The notes under the pieces: generated by a model
Databases searched by the model: none
Told to the model about the DNA's origin: nothing
The model's input: only the letters and a program-made list of their open reading frames with translations
Assembly: GCF_021440085.1 (NCBI RefSeq)
Contig: NZ_JAKCPW010000010.1
Location: 186,001-250,000 of the forward strand
Length of the DNA stretch: 64,000 nucleotides
Direction of reading: 5' to 3'
Source of the DNA: Dyadobacter sp. CY261
GTDB lineage: Bacteria; Bacteroidota; Bacteroidia; Cytophagales; Spirosomataceae
Translations under genes and position numbers: made by a program
Shown here: piece after piece, positions 51,083 to 60,084 of the stretch
How positions within the stretch are numbered: the first letter of the stretch is position 1
Layout of the letters: the number at the start of each line of letters is the position of its first letter

Positions 51083-54000
51083 TTAAAAGAAATTCAATTT
51101 GAATTACGGACTGGTTATAAGTGTAAAGCAAGTCAAGCCAGGTTAATCGGACGCCCAGTGCGCGGTTCCAGGCCTGCCCATATTCGATATACCCTATTTC
51201 GCCAGCTTCATAAGACCTGGTTGCATTGTCCTGGATCGTTGTCGCAAGTGCCAATGTGCTTTCCTCGTATAAATCCAGATTTTGCCGGGCCGTTTCCCAG
51301 CTTCGGACGGCTTGCTGCAAATCGCTGCTAAGTTGTAGCCGGGCCGCTTCTAGACGATTCCTGGCCGCCTGCTCGCTGGCCTCAGATGCCCTCACGCGTG
51401 CTTTCGAAGCACTATTGAATATTGGGAATTGCACACCGACCTGTATTCCCTGAAACCGCTTCCCGGAACCGTAGTACACTTCGCCATTACCCGTATTCTG
51501 AAACCCGGTGAGAGACTGGTTGAAATACCCCAAATTAAATTCAGGCAGGATCGCCGCCCTTTGCAGGGCGGTTTGCCTACTACCGACCACCACTTGCTGT
51601 GCGAGGTAGCGCAGATAAGGATTAGCATGCAATGCAGCTGTGTCGGGTGTGGGCAATGCAAGATCCCGACGTACGAGCGAATCGGGTTCTGCCTCGGCAA
51701 GGTTGCTGCCATTCACCAGGGCTTGCAATGCGCGTTGCAGGTTCAGCAGCTCACCTTCGTTGCGGATTAGCTGCGCGCGAACATCCCCGAGCTGGCTTTG
51801 TGCGATAGCGAATTCGAGCTGATTGGTTTCGCCCGTTTTGAAACGCATTTCGGCCGCTTTCACAAAGCGTTCTGTCCGCCCACGTTCCGCAGCCAACAGA
51901 CGATGCCTGGTTTTCAGCAGAATCTGTTGCTGGTAGTTGGTTTTTACCTGCCTTACCAGTTCTGCTTTGGTTACCTCCATTTCTGCCCGCGCCCCTGCAA
52001 CCTCCTCCGTCAAGAGCGATTTCCGGCGGGTAACGGCTACGGGATTGGGCAGGTTTTGAGATAAAAGAAAATGGTTGTCAAACTTCACGCTGTTATACTG
52101 CCCTCCCATCCAGGAAAATTCAGTTTTGGCTAAATCGGCTGCCGTTTTAGTGAGCGCTTGATGATAATCTATCTTGTATAGCCCACCTTTTATCTGTGGG
52201 TTGCGGCTCATTGCTTCGTCGATGGCCTGCCGGAGCGTGATTTTTTTCGATACAGGTGGCTGCGCGTGAGCACCGGCCGGTAAGAGCCATAGTGCCAGCA
52301 ATGCAACGGCACCCCTCCCTCCCCATCGCCTCTCTACGATCCAATACCAAACCGGCAACACCAGCAGCGTGAGCAATGTGGCCGACACAAGTCCCCCGAT
52401 CACCACGGTCGCAAGCGGACGCTGAACCTCTGCACCTGCGCTGGATGATAACGCCATCGGCAAAAATCCGAGTGACGCCACGAGCGCGGTCATCAGAACA
52501 GGCCGCAGCCGGGTCTCTGTTCCTTCGAAAATCACTTTGCGCAAATCTGTCTCCCCCGATTTCCGGAGCTGATTAAACTCCCCGATCAGCACGATCCCAT
52601 TGAGCACCGCCACGCCGAATAAAGCAATGAAACCGATCCCGGCCGAAATACTGAACGGCATATCCCGCACCCAAAGTGCCAGCACCCCGCCGATCGCTGA
52701 AAATGGAATGGCTGTGAGTACCAGTAAACTTTGGCGCAGCGAACGGAACGTGAAATAGAGGAGCACAAAAATGAGCATCAATGCTACCGGCACCGCCACA
52801 CCCAACCGGCTGTTAGCTTCCTGCAAATTCTGGAACTGACCTCCATATGTGACAAAGTAGCCCGGCGACAGCTTAATTTCCCGGTCAATGCGGTTTCTGA
52901 TTTCGTTAACAATGCTTTCCACATCCCTGCCTCTCACATTAAATGCCACAGTAATGCGCCGTTTTGCATCTTCCCGCTGGATCTGGTTGGCCCCGGTCTT
53001 CATTTCGATGGCCGCGATCTGGTCGAGCGGCACCTGCTGGCCTTCAGCATTGGTCACAAACAGGCCACGTACGTCGTCGATACTTTGGCGATCGACTTTT
53101 TGTAAACGCACCACGAGATCGAACCGCTTTTCGCCTTCGAAAACCAAACCTGCCCCTGCGCCTGCGAATGCGGCATTCAGCGTCCTGTTGGCATCGGCTA
53201 TCGGGATATTGAATTGTGACAACTTATCCCGATCGAAACGAACTACGATTTGCGGCAGGCCGGTAACGGCTTCTACATAAATATCTTCGGCTCCGTGTAC
53301 CGAGCCAGCGAGCTTGCCTATGCGCCCTGCGTAGCGCGCAAGCACATCGAGGTCTTCGCCAAAAACCTTGATCGCGACATCCTGCTTCACACCGGTCATA
53401 AGCTCATTGAAACGCATCTGAATTGGCTGCTGGAAACCGAATGTCACTCCCGCAATGGATTCAGACAGTACTGCGTGCATTTTTTCTGCCAACTCCTCGC
53501 GATTTTCCGCTTTCGTCCAGCTCGATTTTTCTTTCAAAATCACCATCATATCCGCCGCTTCAACAGGCATTGGATCAGTTGGAATTTCCGACGAACCGAT
53601 TTTACCAACCACTTCCACTACCTCGTCGGGGAAATGTTTTCGAAGCACGGTGGCGGCTTTACGGGTGGCATCCACGGTTTCAGAAAGCGAGCTGCCGGTA
53701 AGTACGCGGAGCTCAACGGCGAAATCTCCCTCGTCGAGCTGCGGGATAAACTCTCCGCCCATTCGTAAAAACAGCCAAAGGCTACCGCCAAGCAATACAA
53801 ATGCGAGGATCGAAACCAGCCATTTCCTTTTCAATGAAAAAACCAGCGCGGGCAGGTAAATGCGGCGGAAAAAGCCAACGATCCGGTCGGAAATGCCTGG
53901 TTTATATTCGTTTTTCTTGCTTAAAAACAGGGCCGACATCATAGGAATGTAGGTTAATGAGAGAATGAATGCACCGAGGATCGCAAAGCTGACCGTCTGC

Positions 54001-55433
54001 GCCATAGGCCTGAACATCTTGCCTTCAATCCCTACCAAAGCGAGTATTGGCAGGTACACGATGAGAATGATGATCTCTCCAAATGCGGCCGAATTCCGGA
54101 TTTTGGATGCCGATTCATACACTTCCCGGTCCATTTCTTCCTGCGTCAGCCGGTGGGTATAGCGCTTCCCGACAATGTGGTGCAAGGTTGCTTCCACAAT
54201 GATGACCGCCCCGTCCACGATCAAACCAAAGTCTATCGCGCCGAGGCTCATCAGGTTGCCCGACACCCCGAAAAGGTTCATCATACTCACCGCGAAAAGC
54301 ATCGCCAGCGGGATCACCGAGGCTACCACTAGCCCGGCGCGCATGTTACCGAGCAGCAGGATTAATACAAAAATGACGATCAGAGCCCCTTCGATCAGGT
54401 TTTTTGAAACAGTGCCTATCGCATTGTTGACCAGCTTCGTCCGGTCGAGGAACGGTTCGATCACTATGCCTTCCGGCAAGCTTTTGCGGATTTGGATAAT
54501 ACGTTCTTTCACATTCCCGATCACTTCGGAGGAATTGGCCCCTTTGAGCATGAGTACCAGGCCGCCTACCACCTCGCCTTCATCGTTGCGCGTCATGGCA
54601 CCGTAACGAACCGCGCTCCCAAAACCTACATCGGCAATGTCACGGATCGTTACCGGCAAGCCGCCGGCCGTCTCGCCCACCTGGATCTTGCGGATATCGT
54701 CGAGCGTACCGATCAACCCTTCGCTACGGATAAAATAGGCATTGGGTTTCTTATCAATGTAAGCGCCGCCGGTGTTCTGGTTGTTTTGTTCCAATGCCTC
54801 GAAAATACGGGCTATCGACAATCCGGCACTTCGCAATCTTAATGGGTCTATCGCGATTTCATATTGTTTCAAAAAACCGCCGAAACTGCTCACATCCGCT
54901 ACACCTGAGGTACCGAGCAACTGCCTTCGCACGATCCAGTCCTGGATGCTGCGAAGCTCCATGGGCGAATATTTACTTTCGTAACCTGGTTTGGTATGTA
55001 ATACATACTGATAGATCTCGCCAAGGCCGGTCGTAACCGGCGCGAGGCTGGGCGTGCCTGTGCCGGGCGGGATTTGCTCCACGGCGCTGTGCAGGCGTTC
55101 GGAAACCTGCTGACGCGCCCAGTACACGTCGACGTCGTCTTCAAAAACAATGGTTACCACCGATAATCCGAACCGCGAAATCGACCGGATCTCTTCCGTA
55201 TGCGGGATGGTAGCCATTACCGTTTCGACGGGGAACGTGACCAGCCGTTCCACTTCCTGCGCGGCCAGGGAGGGACTTGCGGTAATGATCTGCACCTGGT
55301 TATTGGTAATATCCGGCACAGCATCGATGGGCAGCCTGGTAAGGGAATAGCTTCCCCAAGCCACCAGGGCCAATGTAAATATTCCGACCACCAGCTTGTT
55401 GCGGATCGAAAAATGAATGATTCTATCTAACAT
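51072..55433 (-). CDS. CusA/CzcA heavy-metal RND pump fused to a TolC-like channel
   Basis: The true start is most likely the ATG at 55433 (MLDRIIHFSIRNKLVVG), giving 1453 residues; the frame is open further upstream over a cysteine-rich gene in another frame. Residues 1-1035 are an HME-type RND pump with the proton-relay helix SLGAIDFGLIVDGAVIIVEA and two porter domains. Residues after about 1060 are an outer-membrane efflux (TolC/CusC-like) domain with repeated coiled-coil segments. At the junction (1036-1058) lies a signal-peptide-like stretch: Arg-rich, hydrophobic, then AGAHAQ. Exports Cu, Co, Zn or Cd type cations; metal not predictable. Confidence 0.92.
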   Translation of the reverse strand: MLDRIIHFSIRNKLVVGIFTLALVAWGSYSLTRLPIDAVPDITNNQVQIITASPSLAAQEVERLVTFPVETVMATIPHTEEIRSISRFGLSVVTIVFEDDVDVYWARQQVSERLHSAVEQIPPGTGTPSLAPVTTGLGEIYQYVLHTKPGYESKYSPMELRSIQDWIVRRQLLGTSGVADVSSFGGFLKQYEIAIDPLRLRSAGLSIARIFEALEQNNQNTGGAYIDKKPNAYFIRSEGLIGTLDDIRKIQVGETAGGLPVTIRDIADVGFGSAVRYGAMTRNDEGEVVGGLVLMLKGANSSEVIGNVKERIIQIRKSLPEGIVIEPFLDRTKLVNNAIGTVSKNLIEGALIVIFVLILLLGNMRAGLVVASVIPLAMLFAVSMMNLFGVSGNLMSLGAIDFGLIVDGAVIIVEATLHHIVGKRYTHRLTQEEMDREVYESASKIRNSAAFGEIIILIVYLPILALVGIEGKMFRPMAQTVSFAILGAFILSLTYIPMMSALFLSKKNEYKPGISDRIVGFFRRIYLPALVFSLKRKWLVSILAFVLLGGSLWLFLRMGGEFIPQLDEGDFAVELRVLTGSSLSETVDATRKAATVLRKHFPDEVVEVVGKIGSSEIPTDPMPVEAADMMVILKEKSSWTKAENREELAEKMHAVLSESIAGVTFGFQQPIQMRFNELMTGVKQDVAIKVFGEDLDVLARYAGRIGKLAGSVHGAEDIYVEAVTGLPQIVVRFDRDKLSQFNIPIADANRTLNAAFAGAGAGLVFEGEKRFDLVVRLQKVDRQSIDDVRGLFVTNAEGQQVPLDQIAAIEMKTGANQIQREDAKRRITVAFNVRGRDVESIVNEIRNRIDREIKLSPGYFVTYGGQFQNLQEANSRLGVAVPVALMLIFVLLYFTFRSLRQSLLVLTAIPFSAIGGVLALWVRDMPFSISAGIGFIALFGVAVLNGIVLIGEFNQLRKSGETDLRKVIFEGTETRLRPVLMTALVASLGFLPMALSSSAGAEVQRPLATVVIGGLVSATLLTLLVLPVWYWIVERRWGGRGAVALLALWLLPAGAHAQPPVSKKITLRQAIDEAMSRNPQIKGGLYKIDYHQALTKTAADLAKTEFSWMGGQYNSVKFDNHFLLSQNLPNPVAVTRRKSLLTEEVAGARAEMEVTKAELVRQVKTNYQQQILLKTRHRLLAAERGRTERFVKAAEMRFKTGETNQLEFAIAQSQLGDVRAQLIRNEGELLNLQRALQALVNGSNLAEAEPDSLVRRDLALPTPDTAALHANPYLRYLAQQVVVGSRQTALQRAAILPEFNLGYFNQSLTGFQNTGNGEVYYGSGKRFQGIQVGVQFPIFNSASKARVRASEASEQAARNRLEAARLQLSSDLQQAVRSWETARQNLDLYEESTLALATTIQDNATRSYEAGEIGYIEYGQAWNRALGVRLTWLDLLYTYNQSVIQIEFLLNEP

Positions 55434-55516
55434 TTTGACAATAAAAGAATGGATATAGCACATCGTGCCGGATACCGAAAGCAGCCAGGCGATGATTTGT
55501 CCGATAAATGAGCGGA

Positions 55517-55840
55517 TTATACCCTTTCTTGTGGCGGTTGCCAGATCCCGGCGGAGCCGCCGATGGGGAATATGTTCAGATACGAAAAACCGGACGCTGG
55601 TAGCAATTGCGCAACCGGGGTTTCTGGGAGTGCTGCGGCGACCGGGCTGACCGTCACGCTTGCGCAACAAGCGCATATACAGAAGGGGGAGCAAAGGTCG
55701 ATGGCCTCCTGAGGGCCGTCTCCCGCTTCGGCTACCGATGCAATGCGACTGTGCGGCAATGCCGTGGCTTCGTCCTGACAAGGTATGCAGGAGAGTGCAA
55801 GCACGTAGAAAGCCAGTAAGTATGCGACGATGCCGTTCAT
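55517..55840 (-). CDS. DUF6660-like small secreted cysteine-rich protein
   Basis: The protein has 107 residues. An N-terminal hydrophobic signal ends near ALSCIPCQD, and a cluster CSPFCICACCA (Cys50, 54, 56, 58, 59) follows. This pattern (LSCxPC at the start, FCxCACC in the middle) is known from DUF6660 proteins that lie directly upstream of CusA/CusB-type genes in Bacteroidota. It probably binds the exported metal in the periplasm or serves as a sensor. A -7-like TACTTTTG on the minus strand lies just 5 bp upstream of the start. 83 bp before the pump gene. Confidence 0.75.
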   Translation of the reverse strand: MNGIVAYLLAFYVLALSCIPCQDEATALPHSRIASVAEAGDGPQEAIDLCSPFCICACCASVTVSPVAAALPETPVAQLLPASGFSYLNIFPIGGSAGIWQPPQERV

Positions 55841-55935
55841 GCTTCAAAAGTAGGCCAAATGGCAATGCAACAGGTAGGCAAAAATGAAATGACGGCAAAT
55901 AACCGGTGGTTACCGTTAATCAGCCGTTAAGGCCG

Positions 55936-55954
55936 ATGGTAATTTAGTTACCAT
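55936..55954. promoter_or_regulatory. Inverted repeat in the divergent region of the efflux operon
   Basis: ATGGTAA-TTTAG-TTACCAT is a perfect 7-bp inverted repeat about 100 bp from either start. It may be the operator of a metal- or stress-responsive regulator. Confidence 0.4.
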
Positions 55955-56054
55955 AAATATAACATTGCCTGGATCGCTGACTATGCGCTTTTTTCTAAAT
56001 TGTGGCGCATTGCTAATCTATAATCAGTCTTTCAAACAAAAACCATTTAACACA

Positions 56055-56438
56055 ATGAGCGTAAAGCACTTGCTTACTTTGATCCTGGCCGTGACATTCT
56101 TCACGGTCGCCAACGTGGCTTCGGCCAAAAACATTAATACAGCCGGCGACCTCGTCGGAACGTGGAAATACACCGTTTCCAACGTACCACCTGAGTACGA
56201 AACCGGCGTGATGACGTTCGAACAGAAGGACAACAAAACCACCGGCTACTTCGGCCAGCAAGAGCGCATGGACATGAAGGAACTGACCGTAGACCAAGGT
56301 AAAATTACCTTCAAACTCGATTTCCAGGGCGGCGTACTAACCGTTACCATGACACAGGAAGGCGACAAACTAACCGGCACTATTGTATCGCAAGACGGCG
56401 AGTTTCCGATCACGGCGGTGAAAGAGGCCAAAAATTGA
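56055..56438 (+). CDS. Small secreted protein, lipocalin-like beta protein
   Basis: From the ATG at 56055 the protein has 127 residues; the frame is open 30 residues further up without a signal sequence. Sec signal peptide with cleavage after ASA. The mature part is a set of short beta strands (GTWKYTVSN, GVMTFEQKDNKTTGYFG, KITFKLDFQGGVLTVTMTQEGDKLTGTIVS), as in small lipocalin-like or META-like beta barrels. Function unknown. Ends in a strong bidirectional terminator. Confidence 0.75.
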   Translation: MSVKHLLTLILAVTFFTVANVASAKNINTAGDLVGTWKYTVSNVPPEYETGVMTFEQKDNKTTGYFGQQERMDMKELTVDQGKITFKLDFQGGVLTVTMTQEGDKLTGTIVSQDGEFPITAVKEAKN

Positions 56439-56453
56439 TTAGGATGCATTAGC

Positions 56454-56483
56454 AAAAAGGGTAGCAAAATGCTACCCTTTTTT
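56454..56483. terminator. Bidirectional terminator
   Basis: A 10-bp perfect stem AAAGGGTAGC/GCTACCCTTT (56456-56465 with 56471-56480) with a 5-nt loop; T-tracts follow on both strands. It ends the plus-strand secreted gene and the convergent lipoprotein gene. Confidence 0.9.
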
Positions 56484-56502
56484 GTTGAAAAATAATTTCT
56501 TT

Positions 56503-56967
56503 CTACTTCACGCGTACATATTTTTCGATATTTAACCGTTCTACCCCGGCAGCTTCCACTTTCTCGACACCCCGCTGGACGAGCGTATCATTTTGAATGG
56601 AAATCGTAAAATGAAATTCGTTCCCCTCCCATTCACGGGCGTTGCAATATTCCAGTTTTTCGGTATAGGCACTGTCTTTCAGCGTGTAAGTACCTCCTCC
56701 CGCTGAAAAACTCGCGGTCGAATCCTTTCCCTTGTTCAAATCATGCTGCAAGAAGGCGAAATGGCTATCATTAATAATTTTGATAAAAGAAACACGCTGA
56801 GTATAGTCGGTTACGGTTGTGTCGCCTTTCTCGATCAACGTGCCACTCAGGAGCTTCCATGTGCCTTGTAGCGGTGTGGCGGCAGATGCTTCTTTGGTTC
56901 CGCTTGCTGTACGGTCGCATGCGCTCATGAGTACGGCCAGGAAAAGTGCAGGGAAAACTGATTTCAT
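56503..56967 (-). CDS. Lipocalin-like lipoprotein
   Basis: From the ATG at 56967 the protein has 154 residues. Lipoprotein signal with lipobox VLMSAC. The mature part begins PLQGTWKLLSGTLIEKGD and continues with strands typical of lipocalin-like DUFs (SFIKIINDSHFAFLQHD, FSAGGGTYTLKDSAYTEKLEYC, FHFTISIQNDTLVQRGVEKV). Known relatives are of unknown function. No operon partner. Confidence 0.78.
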   Translation of the reverse strand: MKSVFPALFLAVLMSACDRTASGTKEASAATPLQGTWKLLSGTLIEKGDTTVTDYTQRVSFIKIINDSHFAFLQHDLNKGKDSTASFSAGGGTYTLKDSAYTEKLEYCNAREWEGNEFHFTISIQNDTLVQRGVEKVEAAGVERLNIEKYVRVK

Positions 56968-57074
56968 TGTGTTTTGAATTATCGGGTTTAAGATCAATGG
57001 AATAAAACAGTTCAGCCAAAATCCATAAAAACCCACTATTTTCATAGCTCCAACCCGATAATTCAAAACGCTCT

Positions 57075-57974
57075 CTACCGGAAAGAAATCCCGGTTACCT
57101 CACTGGCCCATTCCCACAATCGTCGCGCCACGGCCACATCCAGTCCATGCGGCTCGATCGGTAGTTTTTCGGGATAGCCGCGATAGCCACCCGGCTCGTT
57201 TGGACTGTAAAAATCACCGCCTTTCACATCCTCGGCCACGGCAGCGTATAGGGAAGGCAACGCACCCTGCCATGGATCCATGAGGTCACCGATCCTCTCC
57301 ACCGCTGCACCATATTCTTCGTCGGTCATAAAACGGGAGAGATCGGTTTTGTTGGCCCCTGGCTGCGCCGCAACCGACATGACCTGATCGCCAGCCGCCT
57401 CGATCCGTCGCTGCAATTCCACTGAAAACAGGATGTTAGCCAGCTTGCTCTGGGCATATTCCCGGAAAGCGTCATACGAATGCTCCGAACGCAGGTTATC
57501 GAAATCGATCTTTCCATGCAGGTAAGCCATACTGCTGACTGTTACGACCCGTGCGCCTTGGGTTGCGTTCAAAAGCGGATACAAATAGCCCGTTAATGCA
57601 TAATGACCGAGGAAGTTCACGCCGATCTGCAGCTCAAAGCCATCATCGGTTTTGGAACCCGGAGGAATCATTACTCCTGCATTGTTGATCAGAATATCGA
57701 GCTTGTCGTGTTTTTGGATAAATGTTTGAGCGAATTCGCGGATCGCTCCGAAGTTGGCGAGATTCAAAACAGCGATTTCAAGCTGTCCTTTTCCGCCTTG
57801 TGCACGCATACGTGCTTCCGCATCCTGTGCATTTTGCTCGCTTCTGCATGCGAGTACCACATCTGCGCCCGCCTCGTAAAGCGCCAGCGCGGTTTCATAA
57901 CCTATTCCGGTGTTGGCTCCGGTCACGATCCCCGTCTTGCCGGTCAGATCTCCGATGTTCTTCTTTGTCCACAT
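57075..57974 (-). CDS. Short-chain dehydrogenase/reductase
   Basis: The protein has 299 residues. Cofactor motif TGANTGIG (18-25), NNAG (97-100), catalytic Ser148, Tyr173 and Lys177 (YAQSK). The Arg at LACRS suggests NADP(H). Related to the retinol-dehydrogenase-like or WW-domain-oxidoreductase-like SDRs, whose bacterial substrates are mostly unknown. It follows an AraC gene by 80 bp on the same strand. Confidence 0.9.
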   Translation of the reverse strand: MWTKKNIGDLTGKTGIVTGANTGIGYETALALYEAGADVVLACRSEQNAQDAEARMRAQGGKGQLEIAVLNLANFGAIREFAQTFIQKHDKLDILINNAGVMIPPGSKTDDGFELQIGVNFLGHYALTGYLYPLLNATQGARVVTVSSMAYLHGKIDFDNLRSEHSYDAFREYAQSKLANILFSVELQRRIEAAGDQVMSVAAQPGANKTDLSRFMTDEEYGAAVERIGDLMDPWQGALPSLYAAVAEDVKGGDFYSPNEPGGYRGYPEKLPIEPHGLDVAVARRLWEWASEVTGISFR

Positions 57975-58054
57975 AATATCGAATATTTAATGGAACAAAA
58001 TTCCGGAAAACCGGCGGGCGGCCTATACCGTATCGAAGTCAAAACCTACAAAAA

Positions 58055-58960
58055 TCAATCTATGTCGGCTTGCCGGAATTGTTTCGGCGTCATGCCAATA
58101 GTATTTTTGAAAAAGCTCGAAAAATGATTAGGCTCCTCAAAGCCCAGGCCCCAGGCAATTTCGTTGATCGTCCAATTGGTGCTTTTCAAAAGGATTTTGG
58201 CCTCCTGTACAATCCGCTCGCTGATCAGTTGCGAAGTGGTTTGCCCGGTCGTTTCTTTTAAAGCCTTATTGAGGTGGTTGACATGGATATTCAGCTGCCT
58301 GGCAAATGCCGAAGGGGAATTCAACAGTATCACCTGATTACTCAGCTCAATCGGAAACTGCCTTTCCAGCAACTCGGCAAACAGCGAGGTAATGCGTTCG
58401 GCAGCATTCGATGCCGCATGAGGCTGACCTGCAACAGGCATCATTTTTTGGGCGCTATGGACCAGTTCCATGAGCATCGTCCTCAGGAAATCGTATTTAA
58501 ATGCATAATCCCCCTGCAGCTCGGCAAGCATTTTCAGGAACAGCTCATTATAGAATTGCACATCCTCGGGTTTCAGACTAATTACCGCCGCACCCGCCGA
58601 CTGGAACACCGGATAATCCTTCAAAGTCCCGAATCCACTAAAAAATGCCTCCGTAAAAATGCAGACATACCCACGTTGCTGCTCATCGATCTGCTCCCAA
58701 TGGTAAGGGATCATCGGATTAGTAAAAACGAGCGCCGAATCAGTCACCTCAATGCATTGATCGGCATAATGGATCTTGCTATGCCCATTCACCAGACTGA
58801 CCTTGAAAAAATTCCTCCTGCTGTAAGTAGCAGGCTTGTTCCGGGAAACAATCAGGTCCTCAACCCTGAATATATTGAAATGCCCCACCCCACTCTCCCC
58901 GCTTTCCGGTGCGCGGTTGATGTGTTTGTAGAATGATTTAAGTTCGAGGAATGTAGACAT
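58055..58960 (-). CDS. AraC-family regulator
   Basis: The protein has 301 residues. The N-terminal part is a cupin-like sensor (SALVFTNPMIPYHWEQIDEQQRGYVCIFTEAFF). The C-terminal HTH region is AFARQLNIHVNHLNKALKETTGQTTSQLISERIVQEAKILLKSTNWTINEIAWGLGFEEPNHFSSFFKNTIGMTPKQFR. Neighbours on the same strand are an SDR downstream and a peroxidase-related gene upstream, both possible targets. Confidence 0.9.
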   Translation of the reverse strand: MSTFLELKSFYKHINRAPESGESGVGHFNIFRVEDLIVSRNKPATYSRRNFFKVSLVNGHSKIHYADQCIEVTDSALVFTNPMIPYHWEQIDEQQRGYVCIFTEAFFSGFGTLKDYPVFQSAGAAVISLKPEDVQFYNELFLKMLAELQGDYAFKYDFLRTMLMELVHSAQKMMPVAGQPHAASNAAERITSLFAELLERQFPIELSNQVILLNSPSAFARQLNIHVNHLNKALKETTGQTTSQLISERIVQEAKILLKSTNWTINEIAWGLGFEEPNHFSSFFKNTIGMTPKQFRQADID

Positions 58961-59027
58961 GGGACAAAGGTACGAAAATCAAATGAGACGTAGCACTGCT
59001 ATCAACAGCGCTCCGATTACTCTCCAA

Positions 59028-59582
59028 TCATTGATGATACCCCCTCACCGCCGAATACCCATTCTCAATCACATTCTTCGCCCTGGCACGATACACATCC
59101 GGATCCGTCGGCGCAGTCGTCGCAAGGCCGTCGACATAGCGGTTGAACATGCAGAATGCGGCGGCAATCAGCACAGTGTCATGAATGTCGCGATCATCTG
59201 CGCCTTGCTCACGGGCCCGTGCGATTTGTTCTGCTGTTACATATTTGCCGCCTCGCTGAACGCTACCGGCAATGGATAGCAATGCTTTCATTTTGTCGGA
59301 CAACTCCGCTTCCGTATAATTCTCCTTCACGCTTTTGATCAGAGACCAGTCTTCGTCTCCCAAATAGTCACTGGCAATGGCGCCGTGGATGGTCTGGCAG
59401 AAAAAACAGTCATTTTGCGAGGAAACATAAGTTCCGATAAGCTCGCGTTCGCCGCGGGTAAGTCCTTCATCGCTCTGCATGAGCGCGTTGGCAAGCAAGT
59501 TCATCGGCTCAGCTGTTTTAGGACTGAACCGCATTGGTCCCAGGATACCCGGGAAGCCTTCTTCGAATGGGATATGTGGCAT
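59028..59582 (-). CDS. AhpD/carboxymuconolactone-decarboxylase-like peroxidase-related protein
   Basis: The protein has 184 residues of the uncharacterised peroxidase-related family. The redox motif is Cys59-x-x-Cys62 with His66 (NDCFFCQTIHG). The opening IPFEEGFPGILGPMRFSPKTAEPMN is typical. No signal peptide. AhpD-like proteins reduce peroxides or thiol partners. An octamer-like sequence (CATTCACTCATTC on the minus strand) directly precedes the start. It may be co-transcribed with the araC and SDR genes downstream. Confidence 0.88.
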   Translation of the reverse strand: MPHIPFEEGFPGILGPMRFSPKTAEPMNLLANALMQSDEGLTRGERELIGTYVSSQNDCFFCQTIHGAIASDYLGDEDWSLIKSVKENYTEAELSDKMKALLSIAGSVQRGGKYVTAEQIARAREQGADDRDIHDTVLIAAAFCMFNRYVDGLATTAPTDPDVYRARAKNVIENGYSAVRGYHQ

Positions 59583-60084
59583 TTTTAATTTTGAATGAGT
59601 GAATGTTGGATGAGGGAATTCGGCGGCTTACACGAGCAGGTCGCGTACTGCCCGGTGTTTCGATCCGTAGGTTTAAAACATCGGCAATACTCAAAAATAC
59701 CCGTTACCCCCGCCGGATGTCCTCCCAAATCGTTTCACAACACGGCCACAAAGGCACAAAAAACCCACTCTGAATCATTACAGAGCGGGTTTCATGCATT
59801 ATCTAGTTAAATTACCCAAAATACCCTGAGGCATGCAACAACAAAGCAGCGTTATCACCCCGCCTTCTTTTTGTTGTTACACCCCTGCCGGGATTTGCGG
59901 ATATATCATACCTGTTTCTTTCTACCGATATTACATCACTACGCGATTAAGGCATTCCGCGGAACAAAACTCACACATCCGAAGATTCACGGTGATTCAC
60001 TCGCTTGAAAACTTTCTCATTCCCCATCCCACGACGGCTCCTTCGATCATTCCCCGTTCCACGGCGGGTCATTCAAAACTAAAA
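59583..60084. other. Intergenic region after the SusCD genes
   Basis: A gap of 502 bp lies between two minus-strand genes. It holds a SusCD terminator and, next to the AhpD-like gene, one short arm of the GAATGAGT octamer repeat (59590-59612). I see no credible ORF. Confidence 0.5.
59757..59791 (-). terminator. Terminator downstream of SusC/SusD
   Basis: An 11-bp stem with one G-U pair (59762-59772 with 59781-59791) and an 8-nt loop. On the minus strand a run of T residues follows. It lies about 290 bp beyond the SusD stop. Confidence 0.7.

Noticed and set aside
55434..55898. N-terminal extension of the CusA-type frame
   Set aside because: The extra 155 residues are low-complexity, basic and overlap the DUF6660-like gene; the pump family starts at MLDRIIHFSIRN.
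60000..60084. A second terminator or RNA after SusD
   Set aside because: GC-rich words recur (ACGGC, GGCGGG) but no stem with a T-tract could be built.
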